Assembly: GCA_036396275.1 (NCBI GenBank)
Contig: DASWLD010000179.1
Location: forward strand, 1 to 6,673
From: JACQFZ01 sp036396275
Lineage (GTDB): Bacteria; Pseudomonadota; Gammaproteobacteria; Acidiferrobacterales; Sulfurifustaceae
Direction: 5' to 3'
Length of the DNA stretch: 6,673 nt
Shown: in pieces, positions 4,807 through 6,673 of the stretch
Numbering within the stretch: the stretch's first letter is position 1
Layout of the letters: each line of letters starts with the position of its first letter
The notes under the pieces: generated by a model
Told to the model about the DNA's origin: nothing
The model's database searches: none
Seen by the model: only the letters and a program-made list of their open reading frames with translations
Program-made: the position numbers and the translations under genes

Positions 4807-6357
4807 GTGACATCACCAAGGGTTTTGTTTGTGGGTCTCGACGCGGCCGATCCCGGCCTGCTTGCCGAAGGTTGCGCGCAGGGGTGGCTGCCCGTCCTGG
4901 AGGGTTTGCGTCGCGACGGCGCTTGGGCACCGGTGAGCGTACCGCGCGGCTTCGGCGACGGAGCGATTTGGCCGAGCCTGATTTTCGGTGTCAATCCGGG
5001 AAAACACGGGCGCTACTTCAACCGCCAGCTTCGCCGTGGCTCGTACACCGCCGTGCCGTTTGTCGAAGACACGGATTTCGACCGCAAGCCCGTATGGGAG
5101 TATCTGAGCGAAGCCGGCCGCCGCGTTGCGGTGATCGATATGGTAAAGGCTCCGCTCTCGAAGCGTCTCAACGGAATTCAGATCGTCGACTGGACGGTGC
5201 ATAGCCGTTACGGCGTGCCGCGAAGCCGGCCGGCCGGCCTAATGTCGGAAGTGATCGACCGCTATGGCCCGGATCCGTTCGACGGCAGAACCGACGTTTT
5301 CAAAGTGCGAACCGCGGAGGAATATAAGGCGTTCCGCGACGCCATGATCGATCGAGCCCACGCCAAGGCCGCGCTTTGTCGGCAGCTCCTGAAACATGAC
5401 AGCTGGGATTTGTTCGCGGTTGGATTCGGTGACTCGCACGATATCGGCCACCAGTGCTGGCACTTGCACGACCCGGCTCACTCGATGCACGACGCCGAGT
5501 GGGTCGAGCGCTTCGGCGATCCGGTGAAAGACGTTTACGCCGCCGTCGACCGCGCGCTCGGAACCTTGCTTGAACAAACCGGGCCGCAGACGACGACGGT
5601 GGTATTCGCGGGGCCGGGCATGGGCCCGAATTACTCCGGCAACTTTCTGCTCGATACGATTCTTCGACGAATCGACGGCCGGCCGGATTCGGACAGAAAC
5701 CTCATTCCACACGCCATCGTGACGAGGGCACCGTTTCGCGCGCTTCGGCGTCTTGGCGAACGGGTCAACCACGCGAAGGGCATGTACCACATGCGCCGAC
5801 GCCGATCTTTCTCCGTTCCGCACAATGAGGGTGCCGGCGCGATACGTCTGAATGTGATCGGGCGCGAGCCCGCCGGGTGCATCGCGCCCGGTGCGGAGTG
5901 CGCGGCCGCCTGCGACGCGATCACCCGCGATCTGCTCGACGTCGTGGATGTCGACACCGGCAAACCGGTATTCAGGGAAGTATTTCGCGTCGCCGATGAA
6001 ACCCACGGTGAACGAAGCGGGGACTTACCGGATTTGTTTGCGGTGTGGGCCATACACGATCGACCGTTCAGAGCGGTCCGCTCCGCGAAGATCGGCACCG
6101 TTACCGGAAGCCCGGTCGTGGGCGCACGCCCGGGGGACCACAACTGGGATTGCGCGCTTTTCGTCCGCAGCGCCGCGGTGGCCGAGCAATGGAAGTTAAG
6201 GGATGAAACAAAAGTCGAGGACCTCGCGCCCACGATCGCCGCGCTACTCGATACGGAGTTTCCCGACTGCGACGGGGCGTCTTTATTGCGCGATGCACGC
6301 ACTGGCGGTTCCGAAGACACGATGCGGCACGGGCGGCGATCTTTGACCACATCGTGA
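4807..6357 (+). CDS. Alkaline-phosphatase-superfamily (type I phosphodiesterase/nucleotide pyrophosphatase-like) protein with altered active site
   Basis: A 516-residue cytoplasmic protein (no signal peptide or membrane helix) with the fold signature of metal-dependent phosphodiesterases and phosphatases. The start is GTG 4807, preceded by a G6 run at 6-nt spacing. Superfamily landmarks in order: VLFVGLD (metal Asp12), the WPSLIFGVNPGKHGRYF block (55-71), SHDIGHQCWHLHDP (210-223, with His211 and His215 in the second metal motif), GMGPNYSGNFLLD (271-283), GDHNWD (443-448, metal His445), and the C-terminal EDLAPTIAALLD...DGASLL (471-494). Departures from canonical enzymes: the nucleophile Thr/Ser usually before 'P.w.s..tG' is not evident (GDGAIWPS instead), and the 'SDHG' metal motif reads A268-G269-P270-G271, losing both ligands. 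It may be a specialised subfamily or have lost hydrolysis. It is divergent from the hydrolase gene and alone on its strand. Superfamily membership is confident; substrate unknown. Confidence 0.88.
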   Translation: MTSPRVLFVGLDAADPGLLAEGCAQGWLPVLEGLRRDGAWAPVSVPRGFGDGAIWPSLIFGVNPGKHGRYFNRQLRRGSYTAVPFVEDTDFDRKPVWEYLSEAGRRVAVIDMVKAPLSKRLNGIQIVDWTVHSRYGVPRSRPAGLMSEVIDRYGPDPFDGRTDVFKVRTAEEYKAFRDAMIDRAHAKAALCRQLLKHDSWDLFAVGFGDSHDIGHQCWHLHDPAHSMHDAEWVERFGDPVKDVYAAVDRALGTLLEQTGPQTTTVVFAGPGMGPNYSGNFLLDTILRRIDGRPDSDRNLIPHAIVTRAPFRALRRLGERVNHAKGMYHMRRRRSFSVPHNEGAGAIRLNVIGREPAGCIAPGAECAAACDAITRDLLDVVDVDTGKPVFREVFRVADETHGERSGDLPDLFAVWAIHDRPFRAVRSAKIGTVTGSPVVGARPGDHNWDCALFVRSAAVAEQWKLRDETKVEDLAPTIAALLDTEFPDCDGASLLRDARTGGSEDTMRHGRRSLTTS

Positions 6358-6449
6358 TCTTCTGCAAACGAGAGTGCCGCATGAAACGCTGACTGCGTGA
6401 GCCCCGTGCGGTATGGAGAAACGAGCTGCCGCTTAATTCAGTTTAAGGT

Positions 6450-6486
6450 AAACCCCCCGGCTCTGCCCGGGGACTCACCGAGGTTT
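6450..6486. repeat. Two-tier GC-rich foldback downstream of the phosphatase-like gene
   Basis: The outer arms aaacc (6450-6454) and ggttt (6482-6486) enclose an inner hairpin ccccgg (6455-6460) / ccggggg-type arm ccgggg (6467-6472) with loop ctctgc. The nested symmetry suggests a structured RNA 3' end or one unit of a dispersed repeat. No U tract follows, so a classical terminator is not indicated. Confidence 0.45.
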
Positions 6487-6517
6487 GACCTATGCGGCGC
6501 TCGCTACAAATATATTT

Positions 6518-6624
6518 CCCTCCCCCTGGAAAGGGGAGGGCGAGGGTGGGGGTGCAGCGTCAACGGTGTGCACGGACCCTCACGTCTCACCCCCATCCCA
6601 ACCTTCCCCCATCAAGGGGGAAGG
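6518..6624. repeat. REPIN-like pair: two CT/GA-rich hairpin units in inverted orientation
   Basis: The left unit (6518-6554) is a hairpin ccctcccc/ggggaggg with a 7-nt loop, followed by cgagggtgggggtg. The right unit (6588-6624) is its inverted relative: cacccccatcccaa, then a perfect 9-bp hairpin ccttccccc/gggggaagg with loop atcaa. Both are 37 bp, so the pair can form one large cruciform with the two hairpins at its outer end and a 33-bp spacer. Similar ccctcccc...gggtgggggtg repeats are widely dispersed in proteobacterial genomes (general knowledge). Mobilisation by a RAYT-type transposase is inferred from the REPIN model. The units differ from the repeats flanking the transposase at 181. 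Confidence 0.7.
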
Positions 6625-6626
6625 AG

Positions 6627-6651
6627 AAAAAATCCGCCGCCTTCAGGCGGC
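6627..6651 (-). terminator. Intrinsic terminator for a minus-strand gene beyond the right edge
   Basis: On the minus strand, gccgcc-tgaa-ggcggc (complement of 6651-6636) is a perfect 6-bp GC stem with a tetraloop, followed by gga and then six T residues (complement of 6632-6627). This is the classical Rho-independent layout. Minus-strand stop codons at 6654-6652 and 6662-6660 precede it, fitting the end of a gene lying mostly outside the window. Confidence 0.7.
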
Positions 6652-6673
6652 TCACGGTGTTACTGGCGCCTTT

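Larger units (their letters stand above)
6358..6673. other. Repeat-rich non-coding region to the window edge
   Basis: About 316 bp with no credible gene. It holds the GC foldback at 6450-6486, the inverted pair of CT/GA-rich hairpin units at 6518-6624, and the minus-strand terminator at 6627-6651. No clear intrinsic terminator for the plus-strand gene ending at 6357 precedes the repeats; the hairpins may serve as its RNA 3' end. On the minus strand, stops at 6652-6654 and 6660-6662 could each end a gene entering from the right, but too few codons remain to identify it. Confidence 0.65.

Noticed and set aside
4793..4810. Five-codon frame atg-ggg-ggt-ttc-cag-tga overlapping the GTG start of the phosphatase-like gene
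   Set aside because: Too short to support as a leader peptide, and the G run is better read as the ribosome site of the main gene.
5239..6006. 255-codon minus-strand open frame opposite the phosphatase-like gene
   Set aside because: Low-complexity Arg/Val-rich product with no recognisable domain; the plus-strand frame carries all conserved superfamily blocks.
6518..6540. First CT/GA hairpin considered as a terminator for the plus-strand gene
   Set aside because: The stem is followed by a G-rich stretch and not by T residues, and it lies more than 150 bp after the stop; the repeat explanation fits better.

Overview
The window looks like a GC-rich proteobacterial chromosome, most likely beta- or gammaproteobacterial. 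This rests on overall composition, strong G/C at codon third positions, and the kinds of genes present: a RAYT-type transposase with 'gaccccgaatc' repeats, a TM-GAF-class III cyclase, and a CT/GA-rich inverted repeat pair. No rRNA, tRNA or CRISPR is visible, and genus cannot be fixed from the sequence alone.

Layout. (i) 1-1230: a single-domain HUH (Y1/IS200-like, RAYT-type) transposase gene on the + strand. It ends inside a short repeat array whose core, tgaccccgaatc, occurs five times, and a 12-bp palindrome sharing the repeat's caagatct core lies just upstream. (ii) 1242-1532 (-): a small secreted protein with a clear signal peptide and an internal duplication, each half carrying one cysteine. 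(iii) 1533-2041: non-coding, with a possible operator near the small gene and an orphan foldback (1868-1913) of another repeat type. (iv) 2042-4451 (-): an exported alpha/beta hydrolase followed 103 bp downstream by a membrane-anchored GAF/nucleotidyl cyclase. (v) 4452-4806: a divergent intergenic region. Its hydrolase-side leader can fold so that the hydrolase Shine-Dalgarno sequence is paired. (vi) 4807-6357 (+): a 516-residue alkaline-phosphatase-superfamily protein with several canonical catalytic positions replaced. (vii) 6358-6673: non-coding and repeat-rich, with a GC foldback, a pair of CT/GA-rich hairpin units in inverted orientation (REPIN-like), and a good intrinsic terminator for a minus-strand gene beyond the right edge.

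The genes do not form an obvious shared pathway. Hydrolase and cyclase may be co-transcribed; the phosphatase-like gene is divergent from them; the transposase and repeats are mobile or selfish DNA. I see no convincing new multi-gene system. The points most worth checking are the possibly self-masking hydrolase leader, the altered catalytic residues in the cyclase and the phosphatase-like protein, the duplicated secreted mini-protein, and three separate repeat families around a RAYT gene.
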